From: JACPPO01 sp965262505
GTDB taxonomy: Bacteria; Acidobacteriota; Vicinamibacteria; Vicinamibacterales; UBA2999
Length of the DNA stretch: 64,000 bases
Direction of reading: 5' to 3'
Assembly (NCBI GenBank): GCA_965262505.1
Contig: CBDHFM010000023.1
Span: 15,400-79,399, forward strand
The stretch's first letter is position 1, and the number at the start of each line of letters is the position of its first letter. The notes under the pieces were generated by a model that was given only the letters and a program-made list of their open reading frames with translations, was not told the origin of the DNA and did not search any database. A program made the translations under genes and the position numbers. Shown here one piece after another: positions 25,597 to 34,214 of the stretch.

Positions 25597-28170
25597 TCAA
25601 GGTGTCTGGCTGATTCCCGTACGGTCGTAGGTCAGCCTGTAGTGGCCGACGTGTAGGATTAGCCCTTTTCCCCTCGGTTCGGCTCGTGCCGCGTTGATCT
25701 CTTCCTTCCCAGGCAGCACCGGTCGGAACAGATGCGCCGGCACGTTGAACGTCTGCACGGGCCTACCGAACGGCCCGGGCACGGGATCCACGAGCACAAT
25801 GCGCGGCCCATCTTCGCCGAGGCGGGTGCGCACGTGTTCATCGAGATCGGGGAAGGCCAAATCCTCGTCGAATGTCTCCGTCCGCGTCAGCGCGTGGCTT
25901 CGCGCGAGCTTGGCTTCTGCCGCTCGCAAGCCGAAGGTCTTCCCTTCGTGCGTCACCCAGGACTCCCCGAGAGTCTGCGCCAGATTACGCAGGATCTCAG
26001 GATGGGTGCCACCCTCGACGAGCATCCGGTTCATCTTCGGAATGGTCCAGGCTTGGTGATCCTCGATTAACCGGTGGGTCGCCTCGAGACCGAGGAGGTC
26101 GCGGTAGACGCCGCCACGGTCGGAGAGGCCAAGCCCGTGAGGAAGAAGCTGTCCGTCGAGTCCACTTTCCAGGCCGGTCTCTGGGACGAGCACCACGCAG
26201 CTCGGTTCGCTGAACCGTGCCGGCCGATCAGACCTCCCGTGCCGGTGCAAGCGTCCGATCCGTTGCAGGAGCACATCGACCGGACAGAGATCCGTGATCA
26301 GGTAGTCGGCGTCGATGTCGAGCGATTGTTCGAGGGTCTGTGTGCCGATCACCACCACGCCGCCAGGCACGCGGGCCTGGGCCAGTGCACGCTCCACGGC
26401 GTCGTCAAGCAGCCGGCGATCCTCCACGGCGAAGCGGCTGTGATGCAGTGCCGGGTTCCGTGCCGCTTCTAGCGCCAGCGATCCGCCGCCTCGATCCAGG
26501 AGCGTACTGAACACCGCCTGCGCGCTTGTGACCGTATTGCGGATCACAAGAACTTTCGCACCGTCCCGCGCCGCCGAGAGAGCCAACTCGACGATCTCGG
26601 CCGGTTCGCCCAGGACCGGCCTCGTGCTCATCGACACCACCTTCTGGCGCCCGACGACTGGGATCGCTCGGGTCTCCGGCGCTCGACGGCCTGCGACGAC
26701 GAGCGCCGGGTAGGGAACCGCTTCTGCTGTCGTCGGCGCTGGGAGGGGTATTCGTGCGCCTTTTGCGGCAAGCACGGTCCGCGCCGAGGCGCCGAGGGTG
26801 GCTGACATCAGGAGGGCATGCCCCCCGAGCTGCAAGTGTCCGCGGAGGACGGCACTCACCAGTTCCGTCATGTACGCGTCGCTCGCATGCACCTCGTCGA
26901 CGACCAGTAGACTGCGCGACAGCGCGGCGGCTCGGAGATGCGCCCATTTCACCTGCAGTCCCGCGAGTAGCGCCTGGTCGACGGTTCCGACCGCAGCCGT
27001 TGCACTCAGGAAGGTGCGTGTGCTTTCCGCCGACCAGCGCGCGAGCCGCGTCTCTTCGTCAGGCTCGTCTTCCCAGAAGACCTCGAACCTTCCAACGCGC
27101 TGCCCTCCGGCGCGTCCGGCGACGTGGTAGCCGGGGATGGCGAGAACAGTTTCGATCCTCGCGTCGGCGGGAAAGAACCGATCCAGCGCCGTGCAGACGC
27201 GACCGTGCAGTTGTTTCGCGGCGGCCCGCGTCGGCACCGCGAAGTAGAGTCCATCCACGAGTCCTGCTCGCCACAGCGCAACGAAGCGCAGGATGGCCGC
27301 TTCCGTCTTTCCGGATCCGGTTTCACTTTCCAAGATCAGGAGCGGCTGATCCAGTGGCGCCTCAGCCACAGCGATCTGAGCCGGCCGCGGCTGCTCGTAG
27401 GCGAACAACGTTCCAACATCATCGGGTCCGGCACGTACGGCGCGGTCGGCTCTCCGGAACCCCTTACTCTTGACGGTGGCCGTCGCGATTCGTCGGGCAC
27501 GGCCGATATAGCGAGGGTCGGCGTCCGGCTCAAATGGAAAGACTGCGTCGTCCGACCCGATCTGATCGGCGAGCGCGACGACTCCGGCAAACAGATGCGC
27601 AAACGCCGAGGCCTCGGGTAAACATGGCCCTTCCTCGAACGCCTCCGGGAACCATGCCCGGGTCCGCTCTCGAAGCAGGGCAGCCGTCGCGCGCGGGTCG
27701 TAGCCCGCGAACGGCTTCCAGATTTCCGGAGGCCCGCTCCCCGAATGCGTCGGCTTGCGGGCCGGCCGGCCGTGGTGGGACAGTGCCGCAAGCAGTAACG
27801 GTTCTACGGCATCGCCCCAGGCACGGTAGAGGTCGCAGAGTCCGAGCGTTTCAAGGATGTCGCGCGGTGAGAGCAGCGCCTCACCGAGATGGCCGGCTTT
27901 CGGTGGCGCCCCGTTGGGGAGGTCGCTGCGCTCGCGTACTTTGAATTGGAACCCGGAGTTCAGCTTTCCGAAGTCATGCAGAAAGGCCAGAACCGTCAAC
28001 CGTGCCACGGTCGTGTCGGAAAGACTCCCGGCGCCTGACGCCTGCGCGAACCGAGTCCGTAGCACGGGCTCGGCAAGGAGTGCCTCGAAGCAGGCCGCAA
28101 CGTCCGCGCAGTGATGCTCCAGGCGGTGGAAGCAATCCGACGATTCAAACTTTCCCCACGCATCCATCAT
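25597..28170 (-). CDS. cas3: Cas3, type I-E helicase-nuclease
   Basis: The 857-residue protein has an N-terminal HD nuclease (HRLEHH at 15-20 and LHDFGK at 64-69) and an SF2 helicase with Walker A ETGSGKTE at 283-290, DEVH at 425-428, MSATL at 455-459, SLDIDADY and QRIGRLHRH. Cascade recruits it to unwind and degrade target DNA. It is read on the same strand as the cse1 operon but separated by 470 bases holding a tRNA-like gene and a terminator hairpin, so it probably has its own promoter near 28171-28236, shared back-to-back with the exonuclease gene. All key residues are present. Confidence 0.96.
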   Translation of the reverse strand: MMDAWGKFESSDCFHRLEHHCADVAACFEALLAEPVLRTRFAQASGAGSLSDTTVARLTVLAFLHDFGKLNSGFQFKVRERSDLPNGAPPKAGHLGEALLSPRDILETLGLCDLYRAWGDAVEPLLLAALSHHGRPARKPTHSGSGPPEIWKPFAGYDPRATAALLRERTRAWFPEAFEEGPCLPEASAFAHLFAGVVALADQIGSDDAVFPFEPDADPRYIGRARRIATATVKSKGFRRADRAVRAGPDDVGTLFAYEQPRPAQIAVAEAPLDQPLLILESETGSGKTEAAILRFVALWRAGLVDGLYFAVPTRAAAKQLHGRVCTALDRFFPADARIETVLAIPGYHVAGRAGGQRVGRFEVFWEDEPDEETRLARWSAESTRTFLSATAAVGTVDQALLAGLQVKWAHLRAAALSRSLLVVDEVHASDAYMTELVSAVLRGHLQLGGHALLMSATLGASARTVLAAKGARIPLPAPTTAEAVPYPALVVAGRRAPETRAIPVVGRQKVVSMSTRPVLGEPAEIVELALSAARDGAKVLVIRNTVTSAQAVFSTLLDRGGGSLALEAARNPALHHSRFAVEDRRLLDDAVERALAQARVPGGVVVIGTQTLEQSLDIDADYLITDLCPVDVLLQRIGRLHRHGRSDRPARFSEPSCVVLVPETGLESGLDGQLLPHGLGLSDRGGVYRDLLGLEATHRLIEDHQAWTIPKMNRMLVEGGTHPEILRNLAQTLGESWVTHEGKTFGLRAAEAKLARSHALTRTETFDEDLAFPDLDEHVRTRLGEDGPRIVLVDPVPGPFGRPVQTFNVPAHLFRPVLPGKEEINAARAEPRGKGLILHVGHYRLTYDRTGISQTP

Positions 28171-28236
28171 TCACGGTTCCACGAGCTGAGTCTCGACCGC
28201 CAGCTTCCCATCCCTCGTATGATAGGGGCTCGCACA

Positions 28237-29025
28237 ATGAGTTTGAGTACCTTTGTTGCCATCGACTTCGAGACCGCCACATCGCGCCGCGATAGCGCGT
28301 GCGCGGTCGGTCTCGCCGCCGGCTGCGATGGCCGGATCGCCGCCTCGCGAACGTACCTCATCCGACCGCCGACGCCGTCGTTCTCGTTCACCTGGATCCA
28401 CGGCATGAGTTGGGAGGACGTGTGTGACGCGCCCACCTTCGAGGATCTCTGGCCAGCGCTGCGCGCCTGGATCGAGGACGCAGAGTTCCTGGCCGCTCAC
28501 AACGCGCCGTTCGACCGGAGCGTCCTTCTCGCGTGCTGTGCACATTACCGGCTGCGCGCGCCGCAGACGCCATTTACCTGCACCGTCCAGCTCGCTCGCA
28601 AGCAATGGGGAATCTACCCGACGAAGCTGCCAGACGTCTGTCAGCGGCTTCGCATTCCTCTGCGTCACCACGATGCTGGATCCGACGTGGAGGCGTGCGC
28701 CCGCATCGTGCTCGCCGCTGAGGCCGACAGGATGACGCCGGCAGATCTAAGCGAGGCGCTGCGCTGCGCACGAGAGTTGGAAGCTGCCAGTAACGCCCAC
28801 GGCTACTTCGGGCGCACCAGGCGCGGCCTGGTGATCGGGGGGTCCCCCCACTCGACCGACTGCACCAGGTCGAGGACCGCCCGCGCCGCTGGCGACACGC
28901 CCGGTGTTGGAGATCACGATCAAATATCGACTTGGCCGGTTGCCGCTTCCCGAATCCCCGGAGTTATTCGTCGCCAGTCGTCGCCAGCGGCTGCAGATCG
29001 AACCACTGCCGTACGACGATCGTGA
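28237..29025 (+). CDS. DEDDh (DnaQ-like) 3'-5' exonuclease next to cas3
   Basis: From ATG 28237 the protein starts MSLSTFVAIDFETATSRRDS with the DEDDh Exo I motif FETA. Exo II is in LAAHNAPFDRSVL and Exo III in RHHDAGSDVEACARIVLAA with the catalytic His and Asp. The exonuclease domain ends near residue 195; the last 65 residues overlap a PIN-domain relic in another frame and look like read-through after a DNA junction. DnaQ-like exonucleases trim prespacers for Cas1-Cas2 in some I-E systems, sometimes fused to Cas2. The position, divergent from cas3 with 66 bases between, supports such a role by inference. A general repair exonuclease is the alternative. Confidence 0.75.
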   Translation: MSLSTFVAIDFETATSRRDSACAVGLAAGCDGRIAASRTYLIRPPTPSFSFTWIHGMSWEDVCDAPTFEDLWPALRAWIEDAEFLAAHNAPFDRSVLLACCAHYRLRAPQTPFTCTVQLARKQWGIYPTKLPDVCQRLRIPLRHHDAGSDVEACARIVLAAEADRMTPADLSEALRCARELEAASNAHGYFGRTRRGLVIGGSPHSTDCTRSRTARAAGDTPGVGDHDQISTWPVAASRIPGVIRRQSSPAAADRTTAVRRS

Positions 29026-29093
29026 CGCCAGACCCGGCGCGCTATCCAGCCCCCGTGATCTGGCTGTGATGGTAGCCGCCGCGCGGACTCCGA
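28904..29093 (+). pseudogene. VapC-like PIN-domain toxin relic
   Basis: In the frame starting at 28904 the DNA encodes LEITIKYRLGRLPLPESPEL and RLQIEPLPYD, matching the middle of VapC toxins (the WEI.IK..LG.L.LP segment). The start, both ends and the catalytic acidic residues of the C-terminal part are missing. It overlaps the tail of the DEDDh frame. Confidence 0.5.
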
Positions 29094-29281
29094 TAATCAT
29101 GTTTTGGCCTGGCGAGGGATCGTCACTCCGCCCGCCGAGCCCGCCGTTACTTCCCGGAGTTGTGCTTGGTCGAATTAGTTAGTCGCGGGTGTTCGATGAC
29201 TCAATAGCGACCCGGGACTCCGATTGGCGACGACGACGAGGAACATCAGACAAGGGACAAGACACCGCGATTACGCTAGCC

Positions 29282-30127
29282 ATGACCACCCTGCTCGTTG
29301 GATTCGATTCTGCGTGGACCCGCACCAATTTAGGTGCGCTCGTCGGGGTGCTCCACCGAGATAATGGGACATTCGACGAACTTGGTCCGCCTCGGATCGT
29401 GGACTATTCCCAAGCTCAAGGCGTCATTCTTCTGTGGCAAGCCGACCAACTGCCGACGTCGACAATCGTACTGCTCGACCAGCCCACCATCGTAGAGAAC
29501 CCCACGGGCCAGCGGACTGTCGAGAATATTGTTGGATCTGCAGTCAGCCGCCGCCACGGCGGGATGCAGCCGGCCAACACCTCCAGGGAGGAGATGTTCG
29601 GCAGTGACGCACCGCTTTGGCCGTTCCTCACCCGGTTTGGCGGACCGGCGGATCCCCTGGGGCCTGTCGCCGACACGCGGGTGTTCGAAACCTATCCTGT
29701 GCTGGCGATGATTGCGCTCCTCTGGACGCTGCCAGATATACGCCCTGCAGGTCGCCTGCCCAAATACAACCCGGCGCGCCGGCAAACGTTTTCGATCTCG
29801 GACTGGAAGTACGTCTGCAAGAAGACCTCAGGTGCATTCAGTGAGCGCGGACTCGTGGAAATCGTTCGGTGGATCGAGGACGCTACCCGGAAGACTTCGC
29901 CGCGCAAGCGCGATCAGGACGGACTGGATGCCTGTCTCTGCCTGCTTGTAGCGCTGTACTTGGCAGAGCAGAAAGACTGCCTGATGGTCGGTGATCGGCA
30001 GACTGGCTACATCGTCGTGCCGTATGGTGCTGAGCTTCATGCGGAACTCGATGCCCGCTGCAACCAGACCGATCGTGTCCAGTCGGAGTGGGTGCGGGCG
30101 TTCCGGTTGCTGACGAGCGAGCCATGA
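29282..30127 (+). CDS. DUF429 protein (predicted RNase H-like nuclease)
   Basis: Starting at MTTLLVGFDSAWTRTN (29282; the longer frame to 29189 has no family support), the protein has 281 residues. The motifs GFDSAWTRTNLGAL, LLDQPTIVENPTGQRTVE and KRDQDGLDACLCLLVALYL place the acidic residues expected of an RNase H-like fold as in DUF429. The function of the family is not established. It lies just downstream of the cas3-adjacent exonuclease gene on the same strand, so it may be a passenger of the CRISPR block. Confidence 0.75.
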   Translation: MTTLLVGFDSAWTRTNLGALVGVLHRDNGTFDELGPPRIVDYSQAQGVILLWQADQLPTSTIVLLDQPTIVENPTGQRTVENIVGSAVSRRHGGMQPANTSREEMFGSDAPLWPFLTRFGGPADPLGPVADTRVFETYPVLAMIALLWTLPDIRPAGRLPKYNPARRQTFSISDWKYVCKKTSGAFSERGLVEIVRWIEDATRKTSPRKRDQDGLDACLCLLVALYLAEQKDCLMVGDRQTGYIVVPYGAELHAELDARCNQTDRVQSEWVRAFRLLTSEP

Positions 30128-30465
30128 AGGGGGCACGGCTCACCCCCCTTCCGCAAGTGCCAGGGTAGAGCGACCGCAGATACACGGCCCCCCGGCGGGT
30201 GGGAAGATTAGGCAGTCTTTGGAGCCGGGCCAGCGACCATCGGGCCGGTGCGGTGGCTGGCGACGCCGTTGATGCGCTTGGCGCGCGGAGGCATCCGGGG
30301 GGGGGGGTGTTAATGGTGTCTGTTATGTACTGGTATCACCCGTTCGGCTGTTTTCTGAGGAAATCAGGCCGTATCGCAGTTCGTCCCCTCATTAACCCCA
30401 CCAACCGGCGGGTCGGTCGAGCCCTTTTAAGCCCTTCAAGAACCCGACGATAAACAGGCCACCGG
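30128..30465. other. intergenic region upstream of iterons
   Basis: No gene supported. It holds a run of G at 30298-30307 and a segment (30265-30300) similar to 13820-13855. Confidence 0.35.
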
Positions 30466-30640
30466 CCTGTACGTACTTGTGGTACGTACTACTTGATCAG
30501 TACTACTTGTACTGTCCGTCGCGTTTCACCGATAGTCTGGGCGGAAAACCGTCGCGTTTCACCGATAGTCTGGGCGGTCTGAACCGTCGCGTTTCACCGA
30601 TGGAAAACTTCCGTATTAACAGCTCTTTTGTGGAAAACTC
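30466..30640. other. plasmid replication origin with iterons
   Basis: Two full direct repeats of about 29 bases (30516-30544, 30549-30577) and one partial (30584-30603) share the core CCGTCGCGTTTCACCGAT. Before them lies an AT-richer stretch with repeated TACTTG, and after them TGTGGAAAA (30630-30638), one mismatch from a DnaA box. RepA is encoded 350 bases away on the minus strand. From 30641 to 30953 I see no gene; GGCGCTGCGCGGC occurs twice there. Confidence 0.75.
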
Positions 30641-30953
30641 CCGAGCGGCGCATACGGGGCGCTGAGCGGCCTCAGGAGCGACGACCACCGGCCGACGGTC
30701 AGGAGCCCCCCCAACCCACCGAGGGCGAACGCCGCACAGCGGGTGACAGACGGCGCTGCGCGGCACGTTTCGGAAACAACCCGGGATAGCCTTCACACCC
30801 GCCCGAGTCAAGGCGCTGCGCGGCTACTCCGCTGCGCTGCATCCCTTCAGGTGACACGGGCTCACCGTTACGGCTCAGACCGCAATTATGGGCCGGCGGT
30901 GATCCGCCAGCCCGTCTCAACAGGACCGACGACCAGGTAGACGAGGGGCGCGC

Positions 30954-31937
30954 CTACTCGCTGATGAGACGGAGCTGTGACGGTGGGATACGAGGCGGCG
31001 AGGGCTCGATGACCAGCGCGGCCGTGACGGTGTGATAGTTCAGGTCCGGCCATGCCCGTTTGATTTTCTTTAACTCGCGTAGACATTGCCGGCGGAACCC
31101 GCTGATATCCGCCGGCCCGTTCGCCGGGTGTGCGCCGAACTGTCGGTAGAGCTGTCGCCAGGAGAGCGTCAACGGAGCCTTGGTCGTGTAGGTGCGATAC
31201 ACGAGCCAGAAGTACAGATCGAGGCCGAGCGGCGAACGTTTGAGCGCCTTGAGCGTATTCAGATCGAGCGGTACAGGGTGCGCGATGATCTCTTCAAAGA
31301 ACTTCTCCCCGAGCTGGATCGTGCTGTCCCACAGCGCGGGCGCATCCGGGCGCGTCACCGACCACCAGAACTCTGCGCGATCTGCAATGTACGACGACAC
31401 GACGACCTCATGATCCCCCTCGGCGTAGACGAGCTGCACCGAGCAAGTAAACAGCCGGCGCATTTGATTCTTGAGTCGCGCCCGATCCCCGCGCGGGCTC
31501 CCGCTGCGATCTTTGAGGCCGAGCTTGTGCATGAACTCATAGAGAGAGCGGCCCAGGACCAGATCGCGCGATTGCGTCCGCACCGCCTCAGAACAGACCC
31601 ACGCCAGAAGCAAGCGCGGCAGGTTGCCGTACGGCAATTTATTGAGCCCGCCGGCCACCATCACCAGGGCGTACGGGCCGTTGCGCCGGATGTACTTCGC
31701 GCGGTCCCGTGGATTGGTGCGCGGCAGAGAACACAGCGCCAGGAGCCGCGCCATGAAACCCATTTCCGGTTCCCCGCCGGCCGCGGCGATGAGCTGATTA
31801 ATCTGTTTCAGTAGCGTGAACTGATTACGCGCCCGCGCCGACATCGCCGGCCCGCGTCCCTCGATGCCCGGCAACCGTACGGCTACCTTACCGATCGGCA
31901 CGAGCCCGCCGCGTTTCTGCTGGTCGTCTGTGCTCAT
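30954..31937 (-). CDS. repA: RepA-family plasmid replication initiator
   Basis: The 327-residue protein resembles the RepA_C family of plasmid initiators: SLPRTNPRDRAKYIRRNGPY, LPYGNLPRLLLAWVCSEAVR, LVLGRSLYEFMHKLGL and RGDRARLKNQMRRLF. It should bind the iterons downstream of its own stop (30516-30603) and open the origin. The N-terminal 50 residues (PAMSARARNQFTLLKQINQL) are repeated in a separate mini-gene at 32287-32475, which is unusual. Confidence 0.85.
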   Translation of the reverse strand: MSTDDQQKRGGLVPIGKVAVRLPGIEGRGPAMSARARNQFTLLKQINQLIAAAGGEPEMGFMARLLALCSLPRTNPRDRAKYIRRNGPYALVMVAGGLNKLPYGNLPRLLLAWVCSEAVRTQSRDLVLGRSLYEFMHKLGLKDRSGSPRGDRARLKNQMRRLFTCSVQLVYAEGDHEVVVSSYIADRAEFWWSVTRPDAPALWDSTIQLGEKFFEEIIAHPVPLDLNTLKALKRSPLGLDLYFWLVYRTYTTKAPLTLSWRQLYRQFGAHPANGPADISGFRRQCLRELKKIKRAWPDLNYHTVTAALVIEPSPPRIPPSQLRLISE

Positions 31938-31966
31938 CGAACCCCTAACCTCGGCGCTGCACAGGC

Positions 31967-32299
31967 CTAAGCGCGGAGGAACGTTGAGAGAGCAAGGAAG
32001 ATACTCAGCAGGGTGAAGCCGATCCCGATCATCCAGCGGAGCGTGGCGCCCTCGCGGTGGAGCGATTGGATCGAGCCAGCCAATTCCTTAATGTCTGCGC
32101 GGACTTCGGTAAAACGCGTGTCGGTCTCGGCCTTGAATTCCTTGAGGTCCGCGCGGAGCGCCGTCGTGACATTTTCGCCGGCGGTGGCGGCGACATCGGC
32201 GACCGCGTCGGCAACGGTCAGGGCGTCGAGATTGAGCTTCGCCAGGGCGACGGCCAAGCCCCCCGATTGATGGCGCGGTTCAGCGGTTAGTTCAGGCAT
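31967..32299 (-). CDS. small coiled-coil protein with C-terminal membrane anchor
   Basis: Starting at MPELTAEPRHQSGGLAVALA (32299), the 110-residue protein has a helical, heptad-like region (ADLKEFKAETDTRFTEVRAD) and a C-terminal transmembrane helix (WMIGIGFTLLSIFLALSTFL). It has the form of DUF1640-like coiled-coil membrane proteins. Its start overlaps the end of the Rep-like mini-gene and it lies 29 bases before repA, so the three form an operon. Function unknown. Confidence 0.6.
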   Translation of the reverse strand: MPELTAEPRHQSGGLAVALAKLNLDALTVADAVADVAATAGENVTTALRADLKEFKAETDTRFTEVRADIKELAGSIQSLHREGATLRWMIGIGFTLLSIFLALSTFLRA

Positions 32300-32475
32300 T
32301 GTTGATCCTCGTCGGCCTCGCTCGCCTCGACGAGCTGATTGACCTGGCGCAGCGTGGTGAAGTGGTGCCGAGTTTCCGCCGACATTGCCCGCCCGCGCGG
32401 GACGATGCCCGGCAGCGTGCCGGCCAACTCGCCGGTCGGCACGAACCCGCTGACTGGTCGAGAGGGTTTGCTCAT
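32287..32475 (-). CDS. RepA N-terminal-domain mini-protein
   Basis: The 62-residue protein (FVPTGELAGTLPGI, then RAMSAETRHHFTTLRQVNQL) is similar to residues 12-51 of RepA (LVPIGKVAVRLPGI, then PAMSARARNQFTLLKQINQL) and ends there. It overlaps the next gene by 13 bases and begins the operon leading to repA. A stand-alone copy of an initiator N-terminus could modulate RepA by mixed complexes, or it may be the stub of a deleted second rep gene. Confidence 0.65.
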   Translation of the reverse strand: MSKPSRPVSGFVPTGELAGTLPGIVPRGRAMSAETRHHFTTLRQVNQLVEASEADEDQQCLN

Positions 32476-32572
32476 CGCCTTCGATCCGATATTGCAATGA
32501 ACACTATCACATAGTTACACTTGCACATATTCATCTGTTCACACGTGCAACGTGCCGCAGGAGGCCGAGACT

Positions 32573-33229
32573 ATGCTCACGATCGCCCTTATCAGCCAGA
32601 AAGGCGGGAGCGGGAAAACAACGCTCGCCCTCCATCTGGCCGTCGCGTCGGCCCACGCGGGCCGACACGCCGCGATCATCGACTTCGACCCCCAGGCCAG
32701 CGCCGCGCATTGGGCCGACCGCCGCGAGGCGGCACTCCCCACCGTCCTTGCGGCCCCGGCGAGCCGCCTGCGTCCCGAGCTGGATCGGGCGCTGGCGGCT
32801 GGCGTCGATCTGCTCTACCTCGACACCGCGCCCCACTCCGACAGCGCCGCGCTCAAAGTCGCGCGAGCGGCCGATCTGGTGCTCGTTCCGTGCCGCACCG
32901 CCATTCTAGACTTGGAAGCGATCACCGACACGGTACAATTTCTCGCCACCACCGGGACGCCAGCCTTCGTCGTGCTCAATGCCGTCTCCCCGCACGGCCG
33001 CGATGCCGCTCAAGCCGCGGACGCGCTCCACACGCTCACCCTGGACGTGTGCCCCGTCCGCGTCGGCCACCGCGTGGCCTTTGCGCGGGCGCTGCTGACC
33101 GGCCAGGCCGCCCAGGAATACGACCCTGGCAGTAAAGCTGCCGCCGAGATTGAGCACCTTCACGCGTTCCTTATGAAACGTGTGCACAATCTCACACCGT
33201 CACAATCTGGAGTCCTCGCCAATGACTGA
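32573..33229 (+). CDS. parA: ParA-family partition ATPase (second locus)
   Basis: With start MLTIALISQ at 32573, 9 bases after AGGAGG, the protein has 218 residues. It carries Walker A KGGSGKTT at residues 10-17, IIDFDPQASAAHWADR and LLYLDTAPHSDSAAL, as in small ParA/MinD-like ATPases of plasmids. It is divergent from the rep operon and overlaps the downstream RHH gene. Its sequence is not close to the ParA at 7138. A partial copy of its 3' end follows at 33715. Confidence 0.88.
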   Translation: MLTIALISQKGGSGKTTLALHLAVASAHAGRHAAIIDFDPQASAAHWADRREAALPTVLAAPASRLRPELDRALAAGVDLLYLDTAPHSDSAALKVARAADLVLVPCRTAILDLEAITDTVQFLATTGTPAFVVLNAVSPHGRDAAQAADALHTLTLDVCPVRVGHRVAFARALLTGQAAQEYDPGSKAAAEIEHLHAFLMKRVHNLTPSQSGVLAND

Positions 33230-33452
33230 CAACAAATTCACGGCTGCCCTCAACCGCCGGCAACCCGTGCCAGCCGCCGCGACCAGTGCCGATCGCACCC
33301 GCCTGAAACACATCGGCGGGTACTTCGACCCCCGCACGTCGACGCAGCTGCGCCATCTGGCGGTGACGGAGAACAGCAGCGTTCAAGCGTTGCTGGCGGA
33401 AGCGATCGATCTTCTGTTTCAGGCCCGCGGACTGGCGCCGCGGGACGAGTAG
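33222..33452 (+). CDS. ribbon-helix-helix partner of ParA
   Basis: Starting at ATG 33222, which overlaps the parA TGA (ATGACTGA), the 76-residue protein has a basic disordered N-terminus and a C-terminal RHH fold (HIGGYFDPRTSTQLRHLAVT then SSVQALLAEAIDLLF). It should bind the centromere and activate ParA. A relic of a homologue lies at 3123-3299. Confidence 0.75.
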   Translation: MTDNKFTAALNRRQPVPAAATSADRTRLKHIGGYFDPRTSTQLRHLAVTENSSVQALLAEAIDLLFQARGLAPRDE

Positions 33453-33509
33453 GCGTCTCTGGCGTAGGTCGTGAGGGACGCGGTAGACTTGCACCTCGAA
33501 GGAGAACGC

Positions 33510-33707
33510 ATGACCCCGGAACTCATTGCCATCGTGACGGTGGGTATCGCGCTCGCGGGCGTGATCCTCACCTCGGCTCGCGGGGTGCGGCAGGACATCA
33601 GCGAATTGCGCGGCGAGGTCTGGACACTCCGCGAACGCATGGCGCACCTGGAAGGGCTGATGGAAGGATTGCGCGAAGCGATCACCCTCCGGGCCAGAGC
33701 CAGTTGA
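33510..33707 (+). CDS. small TM/coiled-coil protein
   Basis: The 65-residue protein starts MTPELIAIVTVGIALAGVIL after a GAAGGAG site. It has one transmembrane helix and a short coiled coil (GVRQDISELRGEVWTLRERM). The layout recalls small plasmid and phage membrane proteins. A piece of a paralogue survives at 11774-11840, so the gene belongs to a repeated backbone unit. Confidence 0.6.
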   Translation: MTPELIAIVTVGIALAGVILTSARGVRQDISELRGEVWTLRERMAHLEGLMEGLREAITLRARAS

Positions 33708-33714
33708 CGATGCT

Positions 33715-33842
33715 GTGTGCCCCGTCCGCGTCGGCCACCGCGTGGCTTTTGCGCGGGCGCTACTGACCGGCCGAGCCCGCCGATACTGAACACCTTCACG
33801 TGTTCGCTATAACACGCGTTCACAGTGTCACGCCGTCACGCT
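33715..33842 (+). pseudogene. partial duplicate of the parA 3' end
   Basis: The DNA repeats 33044-33210 with gaps: GTGTGCCCCGTCCGCG then GCGCGGGCGCTACTGACCGG, and the ending CACCTTCACG...CACCGTCAC. About 40 bases are missing relative to the intact gene. It is a tandem duplication remnant just beyond the partition operon and before the next res-like site. Confidence 0.65.
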
Positions 33843-33983
33843 CTGCGGCACGTGGTCGAGCTGTGTGAAGTGGTGCGCCTCGCGGCGCACCGCACTGGCC
33901 CACGCGCGTGACGTTTGCAAGACAGAGAATCCGACACGGGATACGACACACGGCGGGGCGCCTCTGACGGCGCCCGTGACGGT

Positions 33984-34009
33984 GTGTCGCAAACGGCCGT
34001 TTACGACAC
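33984..34009. repeat. res-like palindrome, copy 2
   Basis: GTGTCGCAAACGG and CCGTTTACGACAC form a near-perfect 26-bp palindrome (one mismatch), immediately followed by the ATG of a resolvase fragment. Confidence 0.65.
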
Positions 34010-34195
34010 ATGCTGATCGGCTCCGCCCGCGTCTCAAAGGCGGACGGCTCCCAGTCGCTGGCCGCCGGCGTAGACGCCGGCCACGTCTACCACGACTTCG
34101 CGTCCGGCGCAGGCGCTCGCGCAATGACTGACTCCCCGCCGCGGGTGGCGAGCAGCGGTGGCACTACGGGGTTCCAGGCGCGGCCGTGGCGTTGA
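34010..34195 (+). pseudogene. serine resolvase relic (fragment B)
   Basis: The frame begins MLIGSARVSKADGSQSL, with Tyr to Ser in the YARVS motif, then lacks the DPQRDALRA helix and resumes GVDAGHVYHDFASG before losing homology at about 34125. The catalytic serine is kept but the rest of the enzyme is gone. Confidence 0.75.
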
Positions 34196-34214
34196 TGGCG
34201 GTGGCGGCGACGGA

